Of a stretch of DNA of 64,000 nucleotides, positions 29,729 through 40,000 are shown piece after piece. Source of the stretch: WHSW01 sp963767475. GTDB taxonomy: Bacteria > Actinomycetota > Thermoleophilia > Solirubrobacterales > 70-9. The stretch covers positions 310,001 to 374,000 of the forward strand of contig CAVYEI010000003.1 of assembly GCA_963767475.1 (NCBI GenBank), written 5' to 3'. Position 1 is the first letter of the stretch. Each line of letters starts with the position of its first letter. Below the pieces are notes generated by a model. It saw nothing but the letters and a program-made list of their open reading frames with translations, did not search any database and was not told where the DNA came from. Both the position numbers and the translations under genes were made by a program.

Positions 29729-31383
29729 GGAATCCGCAGGTACGGAAGCGCGAACCTGGCGATCTCGCCGAAGGCCGGGGCGGCGACGGTGCCGCCGTAG
29801 TAATCGCCCTTCGGGTTGTCGACCACGACCGTCACCAGCAGCTGCGGGTCCTGCGCCGGGGCGAAGCCGACGAACGAGGCGACGAACTCGGTCTCCGAGT
29901 AGGTGCCGGTCTCCGGGTCGACCTTCTGCGCGGTGCCGGTCTTGCCGGCCAGCGTGTACCCGGGTACCTGCACCTCCGACGCCGTACCGCCGGGCGCGAG
30001 CACGCCCTCGAGCATCGTGCGGATCTCGTTCGCGTCCTTGCGGCTGATCACCCGGGTGCCGGGATCCTCGGGTACGGGCTCGCCGTCCTCGGCCTCGATC
30101 AGGCGCGGCGGGCGCAGGATGCCGCCGTCGGCGATCGCCGCGTAGCCGGCGGCCATCTGCATCGGCGTCACCGAGAGGCCCTGGCCGATCGGCAGGTTGC
30201 CCATCGTCGAGCCCGAGTACTCGTCGACCGGGATCACGATCCCCTGCTCCTCGCCGGGGAACTGGATCCCGGTCGGGTCGCCGAAGCCGAACTCGCGGAT
30301 CCACTTGTCGAACTTCTCGGCGCCGAGCTCGAGCCCGATCTTGACCGCGCCCACGTTGGAGGAGTACTTGAGGATGTCGGCGACCGTGAGGGTGCCGTAG
30401 CCCACCCCCTCGTGCGCTTCCTCGATCGTCCGGTCGGCGACGATGATCGACGGCGGCAGCTCGAAGGTCGTGGACGGCGTCACCAGCCCCTCCTCCAGCG
30501 CCCCCGCGACCGTGAACGCCTTGAAGGTCGAGCCGGGCTCGTAGGTGAAGCCGGTCGCCATGTTGGCCAGGTCCTCGGGCTCCGCGTCGGCGGGATCGGA
30601 GGGGTCGACGCCGGGCCAGTTGGCCATCGCCAGGACGTCGGACGAGCGCGGGTCCATGACGATCGCCGTGGCGCCGTCGGGCGAGTACTTCTCGCCGATC
30701 TCTGCGAGCACCCTCTCGGTCTCCGCCTGGAGGCTGGCATCCAGAGTCAGCTTCAGGTCCGATCCGGTCGCGGCGGCGGCGACGGTGTCGCGCTCGAGCT
30801 CGTCGCCGAGCGCGTCGCGGGTGACCTCGCGCTCGCCGTCGGTGCCGTGCAGGAGCTCGTCCTCGGACGACTCGAGCCCGGTGAGGCCCTGATTCTCGAT
30901 CCCGACCGTGCCGATCACCTGACCGGCGAGCTCGCCCTGCGGATAGATCCGGCGGCTGTCGGGCAGCATCCCGATGCCCGGCAGCTCGAGCTTCGAGATC
31001 TCCTCCGCGTCGGCGAGGTCGACCTTGTGCTCGATGTAGGCAAAGCCCGACTCGCGGTCGGCGAGGCTCTCGAGGATCTCGTCCTGGTCGAGGCCGAGGA
31101 TCTTGCCGAGCTTGTGCGCGGTCGCCTCGGGGTCCTCGACCTGGTACGGGGTCGCGAATACCGTCGCCGCGTCCTCGGAGACGGCGAGCTCGCGGCCGGT
31201 GCGGTCGTAGATCGTGCCGCGCGAGCCCGGCACGACGACGGTCTCGGTCTGCTGGTTCTGCGCCTCGGCGCTGAGCGCGCCGCCGGTCACGCCCTGGACC
31301 CAGACCGCGCGGATCAGAACCAGCGCCAAAAAGAAGACGAACGCCGCGAACAGCAGTCCGACGCGGCGGTCGATCAGGGTCAT
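29719..31383 (-). CDS. ftsI: Septal penicillin-binding protein (FtsI/PBP class B transpeptidase)
   Basis: 554 residues. One N-terminal membrane anchor (about 8-28), a pedestal domain starting GSRGTIYDRTGRELA, then the transpeptidase with PGSTFK (catalytic Ser), YSSN and KTGTA, all intact. Cross-links septal peptidoglycan together with FtsW. ATG 31383 overlaps the ftsL stop. No PASTA domains, unlike some actinobacterial class B PBPs. Confidence 0.95.
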   Translation of the reverse strand: MTLIDRRVGLLFAAFVFFLALVLIRAVWVQGVTGGALSAEAQNQQTETVVVPGSRGTIYDRTGRELAVSEDAATVFATPYQVEDPEATAHKLGKILGLDQDEILESLADRESGFAYIEHKVDLADAEEISKLELPGIGMLPDSRRIYPQGELAGQVIGTVGIENQGLTGLESSEDELLHGTDGEREVTRDALGDELERDTVAAAATGSDLKLTLDASLQAETERVLAEIGEKYSPDGATAIVMDPRSSDVLAMANWPGVDPSDPADAEPEDLANMATGFTYEPGSTFKAFTVAGALEEGLVTPSTTFELPPSIIVADRTIEEAHEGVGYGTLTVADILKYSSNVGAVKIGLELGAEKFDKWIREFGFGDPTGIQFPGEEQGIVIPVDEYSGSTMGNLPIGQGLSVTPMQMAAGYAAIADGGILRPPRLIEAEDGEPVPEDPGTRVISRKDANEIRTMLEGVLAPGGTASEVQVPGYTLAGKTGTAQKVDPETGTYSETEFVASFVGFAPAQDPQLLVTVVVDNPKGDYYGGTVAAPAFGEIARFALPYLRIPQQ

Positions 31384-32120
31384 GGTGCGGCTAGCGCTCC
31401 GGCCGTGCTCTCAGTCTCGGCGGCCGGCGGCGCTGCGGTATCCACCGGCGCGGTGCTGACGGCCGGATCGGTGCTCACCGGATCGGTGCTCACCGGCGCG
31501 GTCTCCACGGGCGCCGTCTCCACCGGGACCTCCTCGACCGGCACGGTGGCGAGCGTCGTCGTCTCGACCGGGGCCGCGCCGGCGCCGAAGCTGAGCTCGC
31601 CGCTGCGAAGCCGCTCGGCGGCTCGCTTCGGGTCACCGGGAGAAGCATTGAGGTACTCGAGCGAACCCGCGGCGGGCATCATCAGGCCGAGGTCCGCGGC
31701 GACGGCCTGGATCTCCGAATTCGAGAGCTTGCCGGCGATCTGCGCGCGAAGGGCCGAGTTCTGGCGCCGAATCGAGTCGGCGGCCTGGCCGGCGTTGCTG
31801 GAGGAGGCGCTGAAGCTGAGCGCCATCACGTTGAGGCCGACGATCCCGACCAGCAACCCGCCGAGCAGCCCGATCCACAGTCGCCCGCGCGTGAGCCAGA
31901 CGAAGAGGCCGGAGTCGGCGATCCCGCCGACGGCGCCGGCGGCCGCGGCAACCGGGACGAAACCGGTGATCGGGGTGTGGCCCGTGCGCCGGCGCTTGGC
32001 GGGGGCGGCGGTCCGGGCCGCGGGCTTGCGCGTCGCCGGCTTCGGCCGCGCCGGCGCGCTGCGCCGGGCGGGCGCACGTCTCGCGGGTGCCGAAGTTCTC
32101 GCTGTAACAGTCGCCGCCAT
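31380..32120 (-). CDS. ftsL: FtsL-like division protein with long repeat tail
   Basis: 246 residues. A basic, Pro/Ala-rich cytoplasmic part (1-45), a possible first hydrophobic stretch (about 52-75), a membrane segment (about 82-105), then a short coiled-coil (ADSIRRQNSALRAQIAGKL) as in FtsL/DivIC. Position between rsmH and ftsI supports FtsL. Unusual is the 70-residue C-terminal tail of repeated V-E-T-A-P and V-S-T-D-P units. Family members normally end soon after the coiled-coil. Confidence 0.82.
   Translation of the reverse strand: MAATVTARTSAPARRAPARRSAPARPKPATRKPAARTAAPAKRRRTGHTPITGFVPVAAAAGAVGGIADSGLFVWLTRGRLWIGLLGGLLVGIVGLNVMALSFSASSSNAGQAADSIRRQNSALRAQIAGKLSNSEIQAVAADLGLMMPAAGSLEYLNASPGDPKRAAERLRSGELSFGAGAAPVETTTLATVPVEEVPVETAPVETAPVSTDPVSTDPAVSTAPVDTAAPPAAETESTAGALAAP
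31441..31546 (-). repeat. Tandem repeats encoding the FtsL tail
   Basis: Imperfect 15-base units such as GGATCGGTGCTCACC occur back to back (twice exactly near 31463-31493), then two related units with GTCTCCACGG. They encode the V-S-T-D-P / V-E-T-A-P repeats and are likely to vary in number between strains. Confidence 0.7.
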
Positions 32121-32122
32121 CT

Positions 32123-33109
32123 CTACCTCCGCGGGGTTTCGTCCTCTGAGCGGCTACTTCCTGCGTCGCTCAGCTTTCTGGCCACCCGCAAGCGGGCCGA
32201 CCGTGAGCGCGGATTGCGCTCGATCTCGTCCTCAGACGGCTTCACCGCGCGGCGCGAGATCAGCTCCGCCTCGGGCTCGTGATCGCAGACGCAGACCGGC
32301 AGCTCGGGCGGGCAGACGCACCCGCGTGCGAGCTCGGCGAACATGCGCTTCACCCTCCGGTCCTCGAGCGAGTGAAACGAGATCGCCGCCAGCCGCCCGT
32401 CCTCGGCGAGCATCGCCCAGGCGGCGGCGAGGCCGCGGTCGAGCGAGTCGAGCTCGCCGTTGACGGCGATCCGGATCGCCTGGAAGGTGCGCTTGGCGGG
32501 ATGCCCACGACCGAAGCGGTAGGCGGGCGGGACCGCCGCGCGGATCGCCTCGACCAGGTCGCAGGTCGTCTCCAGCGGACGGCGGCGGGCGATTTCGGCC
32601 GCGATCGAACGCGCGTAGCGCTCCTCGCCGAACTCGCGGATCGCGCCTTCGAGGCGCTCCGCCGGCCACTCGTTGACGACCTCGAGCGCGCTCAGCGGCT
32701 GGCTCGTGTCCATCCGCATGTCGAGCGGCGCGTCGTAGGAGTAGGAGAAGCCGCGCTCCCAGTTGTCGAGCTGTAGCGAGGAGATCCCGAGGTCCATGAA
32801 GACAAGGTCGGGGCGCGTGCCCTCGGCGGCGAGCCGCTCGAGCACCTCGGCGAAGTTGCCGCGCTCGAAGCTTGCCTCGCAGACGAGCTCCGGCTCGAGC
32901 TCGGCGAACCGCTCGGCGGCGATCGGATCGCGATCGATCGCGATCAGCGTGCCCGTGGGGCCGATCCGGTCGGCCGCCAGGCGTGCGTGGCCGCCGCCGC
33001 CGAAGGTGCAGTCGACGACGAGCTCGCCCGGACCCGGATCGGCGAGGGCGATCAGCTCCGGGGCGAGGACTGGGACGTGCTCGGTCGGCATGTAGGTCAG
33101 TGTGGCCAT
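32123..33109 (-). CDS. rsmH: 16S rRNA (cytosine1402-N4)-methyltransferase
   Basis: 328 residues. SAM motif VVDCTFGGGGHARL, FMDLGISSLQLD, and ISFHSLEDRRVKR are diagnostic of RsmH (MraW). A Cys-rich loop (RGCVCPPELPVCVCDH) is present. ATG 33109 gives a six-residue extension; Met7 (MPTEHVPVL) is the more usual start. It is 3 bp after mraZ. Confidence 0.96.
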   Translation of the reverse strand: MATLTYMPTEHVPVLAPELIALADPGPGELVVDCTFGGGGHARLAADRIGPTGTLIAIDRDPIAAERFAELEPELVCEASFERGNFAEVLERLAAEGTRPDLVFMDLGISSLQLDNWERGFSYSYDAPLDMRMDTSQPLSALEVVNEWPAERLEGAIREFGEERYARSIAAEIARRRPLETTCDLVEAIRAAVPPAYRFGRGHPAKRTFQAIRIAVNGELDSLDRGLAAAWAMLAEDGRLAAISFHSLEDRRVKRMFAELARGCVCPPELPVCVCDHEPEAELISRRAVKPSEDEIERNPRSRSARLRVARKLSDAGSSRSEDETPRR

Positions 33110-33112
33110 CGG

Positions 33113-33547
33113 CTAGGCCGAGAGCTCCTCGGCGAGCTGGTCGGCCTGCTGTGAGAGCTCGGCGTAGTGGGTGGACCAGCGCTCGGGGTTCCAGAGCTCG
33201 ACGTGGTCACCGACCCCGACCACCATGCACGGGCCGTCGAGCCCGGCGTGGTCGATCAGGTGCTTGGCGAGCCGCACCCTGCCCGCCGAGTCGAGCGACT
33301 CGTCGGAGGCCGAGGCATTGAAGCGGCGGTACATCATCCGCCCCTTCTTGCCGAGCCGGTTGAGGTCGGCGAGAAAGCGCGCGCTCCAGTCGTCATAACC
33401 CTGTGGCGAGAAGACCTCGACGCAGGGGTCGAGGCCGGCAACGAGAACGACACCCTCGGAAAGCGGGCCGCGCCAACGCGCCGGCACCGTGAGCCGGTCC
33501 TTGGCGTCGAGACTGTGTTCGTATTGCCCGCGGAAGGCTGATGACAT
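33113..33547 (-). CDS. mraZ: Transcriptional regulator MraZ
   Basis: 144 residues with two AbrB-like SpoVT/MraZ halves: FRGQYEHSLDAKDRLTVPARW and the second DSAGRVRLAKHLIDHAGL, each with the D-x-(K/A)-x-R-(L/V) motif. First gene of the division cluster. MraZ binds repeated boxes in its own promoter, and three such boxes are visible just upstream, so autoregulation is expected. ATG 33547. Confidence 0.95.
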   Translation of the reverse strand: MSSAFRGQYEHSLDAKDRLTVPARWRGPLSEGVVLVAGLDPCVEVFSPQGYDDWSARFLADLNRLGKKGRMMYRRFNASASDESLDSAGRVRLAKHLIDHAGLDGPCMVVGVGDHVELWNPERWSTHYAELSQQADQLAEELSA

Positions 33548-33634
33548 GAAGCAGAGGGAGCGGGGAAGAAATTTGGACCGGAGTGGCGAGGTGGGAGGAA
33601 CCTCACCACCCCGGTCCCTGGGTCAACTGGTTGG

Positions 33635-33666
33635 GCCACGCTAACCCACTCTGACCCACTTTGCAA
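33635..33666 (-). promoter_or_regulatory. mraZ: mraZ promoter with three MraZ boxes
   Basis: On the minus strand TTGCAA (33661-33666), a 17-bp spacer and TAGCGT (33638-33643) form a promoter about 90 bp before mraZ. The spacer reads AGTGGGTCAG AGTGGGTTAG and continues CGTGGCCCA, which are direct repeats at 10-bp steps of the known MraZ GTGGG-type box. MraZ bound there would sit between -35 and -10. Confidence 0.75.
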
Positions 33667-33738
33667 CACGATCCATGCCCGCGATTGGAACCGATCCGTC
33701 GGACGGACTTGCTACCCCCGCCCTTCGGGTGCCCCTTT

Positions 33739-33756
33739 CCCGCATCCCCATGCGGG
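33739..33756. other. Inverted repeat in the mraZ upstream gap
   Basis: CCCGCAT (33739-33745), four bases, ATGCGGG (33750-33756). It lies in the 296-bp gap (33548-33843) between two divergent units. It could be a hairpin or a protein site; no T run follows on either strand. Confidence 0.35.
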
Positions 33757-33805
33757 TTCTGACCCGCGACGGTGACAAGCCGAGCGCCGGCGATCAGGGC
33801 TCAGG

Positions 33806-33836
33806 ATGCAAGCGGGCTTGCATTCGGATGTAGGGT
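33806..33836 (+). promoter_or_regulatory. Palindrome and -10 before the 33844 gene
   Basis: ATGCAAGC GG GCTTGCAT (33806-33823) is a perfect 18-bp palindrome. TAGGGT at 33831-33836 lies 7 bp before the ATG, the distance expected for a leaderless transcript. The palindrome would cover the -35 region, as an operator would. Confidence 0.4.
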
Positions 33837-33843
33837 GCGCGCG

Positions 33844-34794
33844 ATGACGCCCGACCAAGCCGACGACAGCGAGCCGCCTCCCGGGGCCGATTCGCCCTAC
33901 GTCGAGTCGCCGCCCGAGGACCTGCCCCCGGTCCCCGACGACGCCGGCGACACCCGCGGCCATCACCTCGGGCGGTTGATCCGCCACCCGGTGACGCTGA
34001 TCCTCGGGATCGTGCTCGCCGCGATCGCCCTGATCGCGGTCGGCACGCAGGTCAACTTCGCCGCCGGCGGCGGTGCCGCGGCCGCGGTGATTGTCCTCGT
34101 GCTGATCGTCGTCTGGCTGATCGCCAACAACGCCGCCCGCGAGGACTTCTTCAACGCCTACGCCCAGGGGCGCGGGCTGACCCGGATCGGCGGCAAGACG
34201 AGCCTGCCGCCGGTGACGCCGCTGCTGCAAAAGGGCGACAACCGCTACGCCGAGCAGCGCTTCAACGGCGTCCTTCCCGGTGGGATGGACGGCAGCCTCT
34301 GCCTCTTCACCTACGAGGACACGAGCACCGACTCCGACGGCAACCGCCAGACCACCTACGTCCACTACACGATCGCGATGACCCAGCTGCCGGCGACCGC
34401 CGCATACCTGCAGGAGCTCTACTGCCAGCGGCGCTTCGGCTTCCGCTTCATGGACTCGGCCGAGGACGTCTTCCGCCGCCGCCAGCGGGTCGAACAGGAG
34501 TCGGAGGGCGTCGACAAGAAGTACGAGATCTTCATCGGCGCCAACGACGACATGAACAAGGCGCGCCAGGTGCTCTCCCCCTCCTTCCTCGTCTGGCTCG
34601 ACGGCCACTCGCCCGAGGCCTATGCGTTCGAGCTCTGCGCCGGCTCGCTGGTCTGCAACGTCAAGGGCCACAAGAAGTCCTCCGCCGAGCTCGACACGAT
34701 CTGTCAGGCGTCTGCCGCGGTCGCCCGGCGCCTCAGCGAGGAGGCGGCCGAGGTGATCCAGCCGCCGCAGCAACCCGGGCCGCCGACGGCGTAG
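33844..34794 (+). CDS. Membrane protein of unknown function
   Basis: 316 residues. An acidic Pro-rich N-terminus (1-40), two membrane segments (about 50-69 and 76-97), then a 215-residue soluble domain with FFNAYAQGRGLTRIGGKTSLPP, HYTIAMTQLPATAAYL and an FELCAGSLVC motif. The pattern resembles uncharacterised actinobacterial proteins with two helices and a cytoplasmic DUF, but I cannot name the family. ATG 33844 is preceded by a -10-like hexamer suited to a leaderless start. Divergent from mraZ. Confidence 0.7.
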   Translation: MTPDQADDSEPPPGADSPYVESPPEDLPPVPDDAGDTRGHHLGRLIRHPVTLILGIVLAAIALIAVGTQVNFAAGGGAAAAVIVLVLIVVWLIANNAAREDFFNAYAQGRGLTRIGGKTSLPPVTPLLQKGDNRYAEQRFNGVLPGGMDGSLCLFTYEDTSTDSDGNRQTTYVHYTIAMTQLPATAAYLQELYCQRRFGFRFMDSAEDVFRRRQRVEQESEGVDKKYEIFIGANDDMNKARQVLSPSFLVWLDGHSPEAYAFELCAGSLVCNVKGHKKSSAELDTICQASAAVARRLSEEAAEVIQPPQQPGPPTA

Positions 34795-34803
34795 CTCGGC
34801 CCC

Positions 34804-36345
34804 TCAGTGCGCGCTGCCGACCCGGACCCGGGAGCGGCGTCGCCCGGCCCCCGGCAGGCGCCACTCCGCGGGGCGTGGCAGCGACTCGGGCTTGATCTCC
34901 TTGATCGGACCCGGCCTGCCGAGGTGATAGCCCTGGCCGAAGGCGATGCCGAGCACGCGCAGGGCCTGGAGCTCGGCGCCGGTCTCGATCCCTTCGGCGA
35001 TCACATCGACCTCGGCGCTGGTCGCGAACGCGATCAGGGCGCTGGCCAGGGCGCGACGCCGCGGATCGTGATCGATGCCGCTGGTGAGCGAGATGTCGAG
35101 CTTGATGATGTCCGGGTTCAGGTCGAGCAGCCGGCGCAGACCCGAGTAGCCACTGCCGGCGTCGTCGATCGCCAGGCGCACGCCGTGCCCGCGCAGGAAG
35201 TCGGCCGCCTGTGTGAAGACCACCGGATCGGAGATCTCCGCGTGCTCGGTGACTTCGACGATCACCCGCGACGCCGCGCCGCCGAGCACGTTCAGCAACT
35301 GCGGCGCCTGGACGGTCTGCGGCGACGCGTTGACGGCGATCACCCAGTCCTGAGGCAGAGCCTTCGCCCCCTCGATCGCCGCAGCGATCGCCGCCAGCTC
35401 CAGCTGCTGGCCGAGGCCGACGCTCCAGGCCTCCTCGAACCAGAGGTTCGGCGGCCGGCCGGGGTCGGCTGAGAATCGCGAGAGCGCCTCGGCGCCGATC
35501 GTGCGGCCGCTGTCGAGGTCGACGATCGGCTGGTAGGCGATCGAGTGCCCCTCGCCGCCAAGCACCGCCTCGATCCTGGCGCGCGCCTTGCGCTCGCTGC
35601 GTTCCACCTGGTGGCGCTCCTGCTCGCGCTCGGAGATCTCGTGTGTGGCGCAGTGGATCTCCTCGACCTCGTTCGTCTCCGGGTCGCGAAACGTCCGCAT
35701 CCGTGACTCGAACCAGACGTAGCGGCCGTCCTTGCGGCGGCTGCGATAGGTCATCGTCGTGATCTCCGGAGCGTCCAGCGTCTGCGCGTGGGTTGCCTGA
35801 ATCAGCTCCAGATCGTCGGGGTGGAAGTACTGATACGGGGAGGTCCCGATCAGCTCCTCGGGCTCGTAGCCGAGCATCTGGCGGCACATCCCGGAGACGA
35901 ACGTGTAGTCGCCCTCGGGGGTATGGGTTGAGATCGTGTCGCTCGACTCCTCGGCGATGAAGCGGAAGTTCCTGGCGCTCTCCTCGAGCGCCGCCCGAGT
36001 GCTGCGGTCGTGGTCGGCAAGCCAGCCGATCAGCGCAGCCGGTAGCAGGAAGGCGACGCCGCGGATCGCGACCGCGGCCGGATCGACCGTCTCGTTGCCC
36101 AGTAGCGCCGCGTAGACCAGCCATGCCGCGAGCGCCACCGCGCCAGCCGCGACGCCGATGCGGACGCCGAAACCCCAGGCGACCAACGCGACCGGCACGA
36201 CCTCGAGTAGGAGGATCGTGTCGCTCTCGTCAGCGGGGACGGCGAGGCGGAGCACGAAGACGGCGGCAAACAACGCCAGCGCCACCCCCATCACGATGCC
36301 CTGTCTCCTCGGCTGCCGGCCCGGATCTGTCATTAACACATCCAT
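34804..36345 (-). CDS. Membrane PAS-EAL cyclic-di-GMP phosphodiesterase
   Basis: 513 residues. Four or five membrane segments (about 18-112), a PAS domain with PAC motif (about 125-240), then an EAL domain. Catalytic motifs look intact: GAEALSRF, VNASPQT, EVTEH, IDDAGSGYSGL, IIKLD, IAEGIET and GQGYHLGRP. It should hydrolyse c-di-GMP to pGpG in response to a signal at the PAS or membrane region. No GGDEF domain. Start ATG 36345 or 36330. Confidence 0.93.
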   Translation of the reverse strand: MDVLMTDPGRQPRRQGIVMGVALALFAAVFVLRLAVPADESDTILLLEVVPVALVAWGFGVRIGVAAGAVALAAWLVYAALLGNETVDPAAVAIRGVAFLLPAALIGWLADHDRSTRAALEESARNFRFIAEESSDTISTHTPEGDYTFVSGMCRQMLGYEPEELIGTSPYQYFHPDDLELIQATHAQTLDAPEITTMTYRSRRKDGRYVWFESRMRTFRDPETNEVEEIHCATHEISEREQERHQVERSERKARARIEAVLGGEGHSIAYQPIVDLDSGRTIGAEALSRFSADPGRPPNLWFEEAWSVGLGQQLELAAIAAAIEGAKALPQDWVIAVNASPQTVQAPQLLNVLGGAASRVIVEVTEHAEISDPVVFTQAADFLRGHGVRLAIDDAGSGYSGLRRLLDLNPDIIKLDISLTSGIDHDPRRRALASALIAFATSAEVDVIAEGIETGAELQALRVLGIAFGQGYHLGRPGPIKEIKPESLPRPAEWRLPGAGRRRSRVRVGSAH

Positions 36346-36387
36346 CGACTCGCCCTCGTGCGCGCTTTAGCGCTCACCACTCCACCC

Positions 36388-36418
36388 GTGACCTCGCGAG
36401 TCTCAAGGTCGAGGTCAC
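36388..36418. promoter_or_regulatory. Inverted repeat between EAL and ABC-F genes
   Basis: GTGACCTCG (36388-36396) and CGAGGTCAC (36410-36418) are perfect 9-bp arms separated by 13 bp in the 96-bp divergent gap. It may be an operator for either gene; no regulator is known. Confidence 0.4.
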
Positions 36419-36441
36419 GAAGCCCTAACCTCGCGGGCGCG

Positions 36442-38103
<1,662 letters not shown>

Positions 38104-38151
38104 GCCCAGCTCGATTAGGCGATCGGGCCGCTCGGGCGTATGGTCGGGGCA

Positions 38152-38904
38152 ATGCGGCGGTTGGTGATCATCGGGGGCTTGACGGCTGCCTGCCTCGCGG
38201 CGGCCGCGACCGCGGCGGCGAAGCCGGCGCCGAAACCAACCTCGTACACGGTCGAGGTGGATTTCGTCCAGACGCGCGACTGGTCCCGCTTCTACCAGCA
38301 GTCCACCACCGACTGCACGTTGACCGACGAGGGCAGCGGGTCCGACACGGCAAGGCTGAAGGCGAAGGCGCTGTTCAACCTCACGTCCGCGCGCAGGGGC
38401 TTCGCCGGCTTCGGCGCCAAGGGCACTCACAGCCGTGTGGGCATGGGCACGTTCACCACCGGGACGCCGAACTTCCCCAGCGCCGACTGTGGAGGGCCCC
38501 CCACCACGACGATCGCGCCGGTCACCGGGTGCGGCCCGGTGAAAACCAAGGCGGTGTTCGGAACGGTGGACCTGGTCGGAAAGAAGGTCCTGCTCCAGTG
38601 GGACAGCTCGACCTCGGTGCCCGACTTCACCGACTGTCCCTATTTCGAGGGCGCCAACGAGGCGACGTCCGCCAACGCGCTACCGAGCGCCGCATACCGC
38701 GACGTGATTGCAACCGGCGTCGACCCCAAAGATCTGCGCAAGGCGACAAAACGGCGCCCGGCGGTGGCCACCGGTCACTCCGAGATCGCGAGAGTTGAGA
38801 GCTGCGACAACCTGGTCCAGCCGTGCGACCCGGGCACCACCTACAACGCCAGCGCCACGGTCAAGAGCTTCGTCAAGTTCTACTTCACGCCGAAGAAGCG
38901 CTGA
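38152..38904 (+). CDS. Secreted protein of unknown function
   Basis: 250 residues with a signal peptide (about 1-23, ending TAAAKPA). The mature part is rich in Thr/Ser/Asp with five or six cysteines (STTDCTL, SADCGG, VTGCGP, FTDCPY, ESCDNLVQPC), which suggests disulfides. No domain is recognised. ATG 38152 preferred over 38140, because TATGGT at 38139-38144 could be a -10 for a leaderless transcript. Confidence 0.65.
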   Translation: MRRLVIIGGLTAACLAAAATAAAKPAPKPTSYTVEVDFVQTRDWSRFYQQSTTDCTLTDEGSGSDTARLKAKALFNLTSARRGFAGFGAKGTHSRVGMGTFTTGTPNFPSADCGGPPTTTIAPVTGCGPVKTKAVFGTVDLVGKKVLLQWDSSTSVPDFTDCPYFEGANEATSANALPSAAYRDVIATGVDPKDLRKATKRRPAVATGHSEIARVESCDNLVQPCDPGTTYNASATVKSFVKFYFTPKKR

Positions 38905-38981
38905 CCGCTTCCGCGTAACCCGAACCATCGCGGCCGGTCACTCGTAGGACGGTGTGAACGGTTCACATCGAGGAGGAGCGG

Positions 38982-39314
38982 ATGAGACTGACGACGGGCG
39001 CGGCGACGGCGGCGCTGACGGCGCTGGCACTGTGGATCGCACCGGGCGCGCTGGCCAAAACGACAGAGGTGACGATCACGGGCGAGACGCTCGGGAGCTA
39101 CGCGTTCGACCCGGCCAAGGCCGAGGTGAAGAAGGGCGACCGCGTTCGCTGGAACTGGGACTCGAACGCGCCGCACAACGTCTCGGTCAAGAAGCTCGAT
39201 CAGACGTCGCAGACCGGCGCCTCGGGGTCTTTCAAGCTCAAGTTCAAGCAACCCGGCACCTACAGGTACACGTGCACGATCCACGGGTTCAAGGGCAAGG
39301 TCGTCGTCGGCTGA
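38982..39314 (+). CDS. Secreted cupredoxin (plastocyanin/azurin-like)
   Basis: 110 residues. Signal peptide about 1-25; then a small blue-copper fold (KAEVKKGDRVRWNWDSNAPH). Copper ligands are H in APHNV and C and H in TCTIH. The usual axial methionine two or three residues later is replaced (CTIHGFKG), so the site would be a Met-less type 1 centre or have altered redox potential. ATG 38982 with GAGGAGCGG upstream. Probably a periplasmic or surface electron carrier. Confidence 0.85.
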   Translation: MRLTTGAATAALTALALWIAPGALAKTTEVTITGETLGSYAFDPAKAEVKKGDRVRWNWDSNAPHNVSVKKLDQTSQTGASGSFKLKFKQPGTYRYTCTIHGFKGKVVVG

Positions 39315-39318
39315 GGCG

Positions 39319-40000
39319 CTAGTACGGCAGCTCGGACGAGGTCAGGTCGGGCACGGCCCAGTCCGCCCCACCCTCGCGGAGCTGGTCGATCGAGTACTCC
39401 CCGGTCGCGACCCCGACCACCCGGATCCCGGCGCCGTGCCCGGCCTCGACGTCGAGCGGCGTGTCGCCGGTGGCGATCGAGCCCGTCGCGGTCGAGGTTG
39501 CCGCCGGCCGCGATCTCCGCGCGGTCGAGGGCCTTGCGGCAGACGTCGACGCGCTGGTTTGCGTCCGAGCCGTAGCCGCCGAAGGCAAAGAAGCGGTTGA
39601 GGTCGGCGCGGGCGAGCTTGGTGTGGGCGGCGGGCTCGGTGTTGCCGGTGATCAGCCCGACCAGGCGGCCTTCGCCGGTGAGTCGCTCGAGCAGCTCGAC
39701 CACGCCGGGCATCACCCGGTATCCGGGTGAGCTCTCGACCTCCTCGGCGAGGTAGCGCTGGCGCAGCGCCATCAGCTTCGCCATCTCATCGCCCGCCGGC
39801 TCGCGGCCGATCACCGCGCGAAAGCACTGCAGGCCGACCTCCGGGTCGGGGACACCCTTGCCGGTGTAGTCGGGGACGTTGACCTCGACCGAGTGGAGCT
39901 CGAGAAAGGCCCGGTGCCAAGCGCGGTCGGAGGCGCCCCCGGTGGAGACCAGCGTGCCGTCGATGTCGAACAGCAACGCTGCGGGCGGCGAATCAGCCAC
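39319..40000 (-). pseudogene. HAD-family phosphatase (phosphoglycolate phosphatase-like), frameshifted
   Basis: Start GTG 40000 gives VADSPPAALLFDIDGTLVSTGG with the HAD nucleophile motif DxDGT. It continues through a cap domain and LVGLITGNTEPAA. At about 39482-39484 the frame breaks: dropping one G of a GGG run on the minus strand joins GGNLDRDG to SIATGDTPLDVEAGHGAGIRVVGVATG, the expected HAD motif IV region. The rest of the domain is intact to the stop at 39319. So either a one-base error or a recent inactivation. It follows pgi closely, with the start 5 bp from the pgi stop. Confidence 0.82.
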
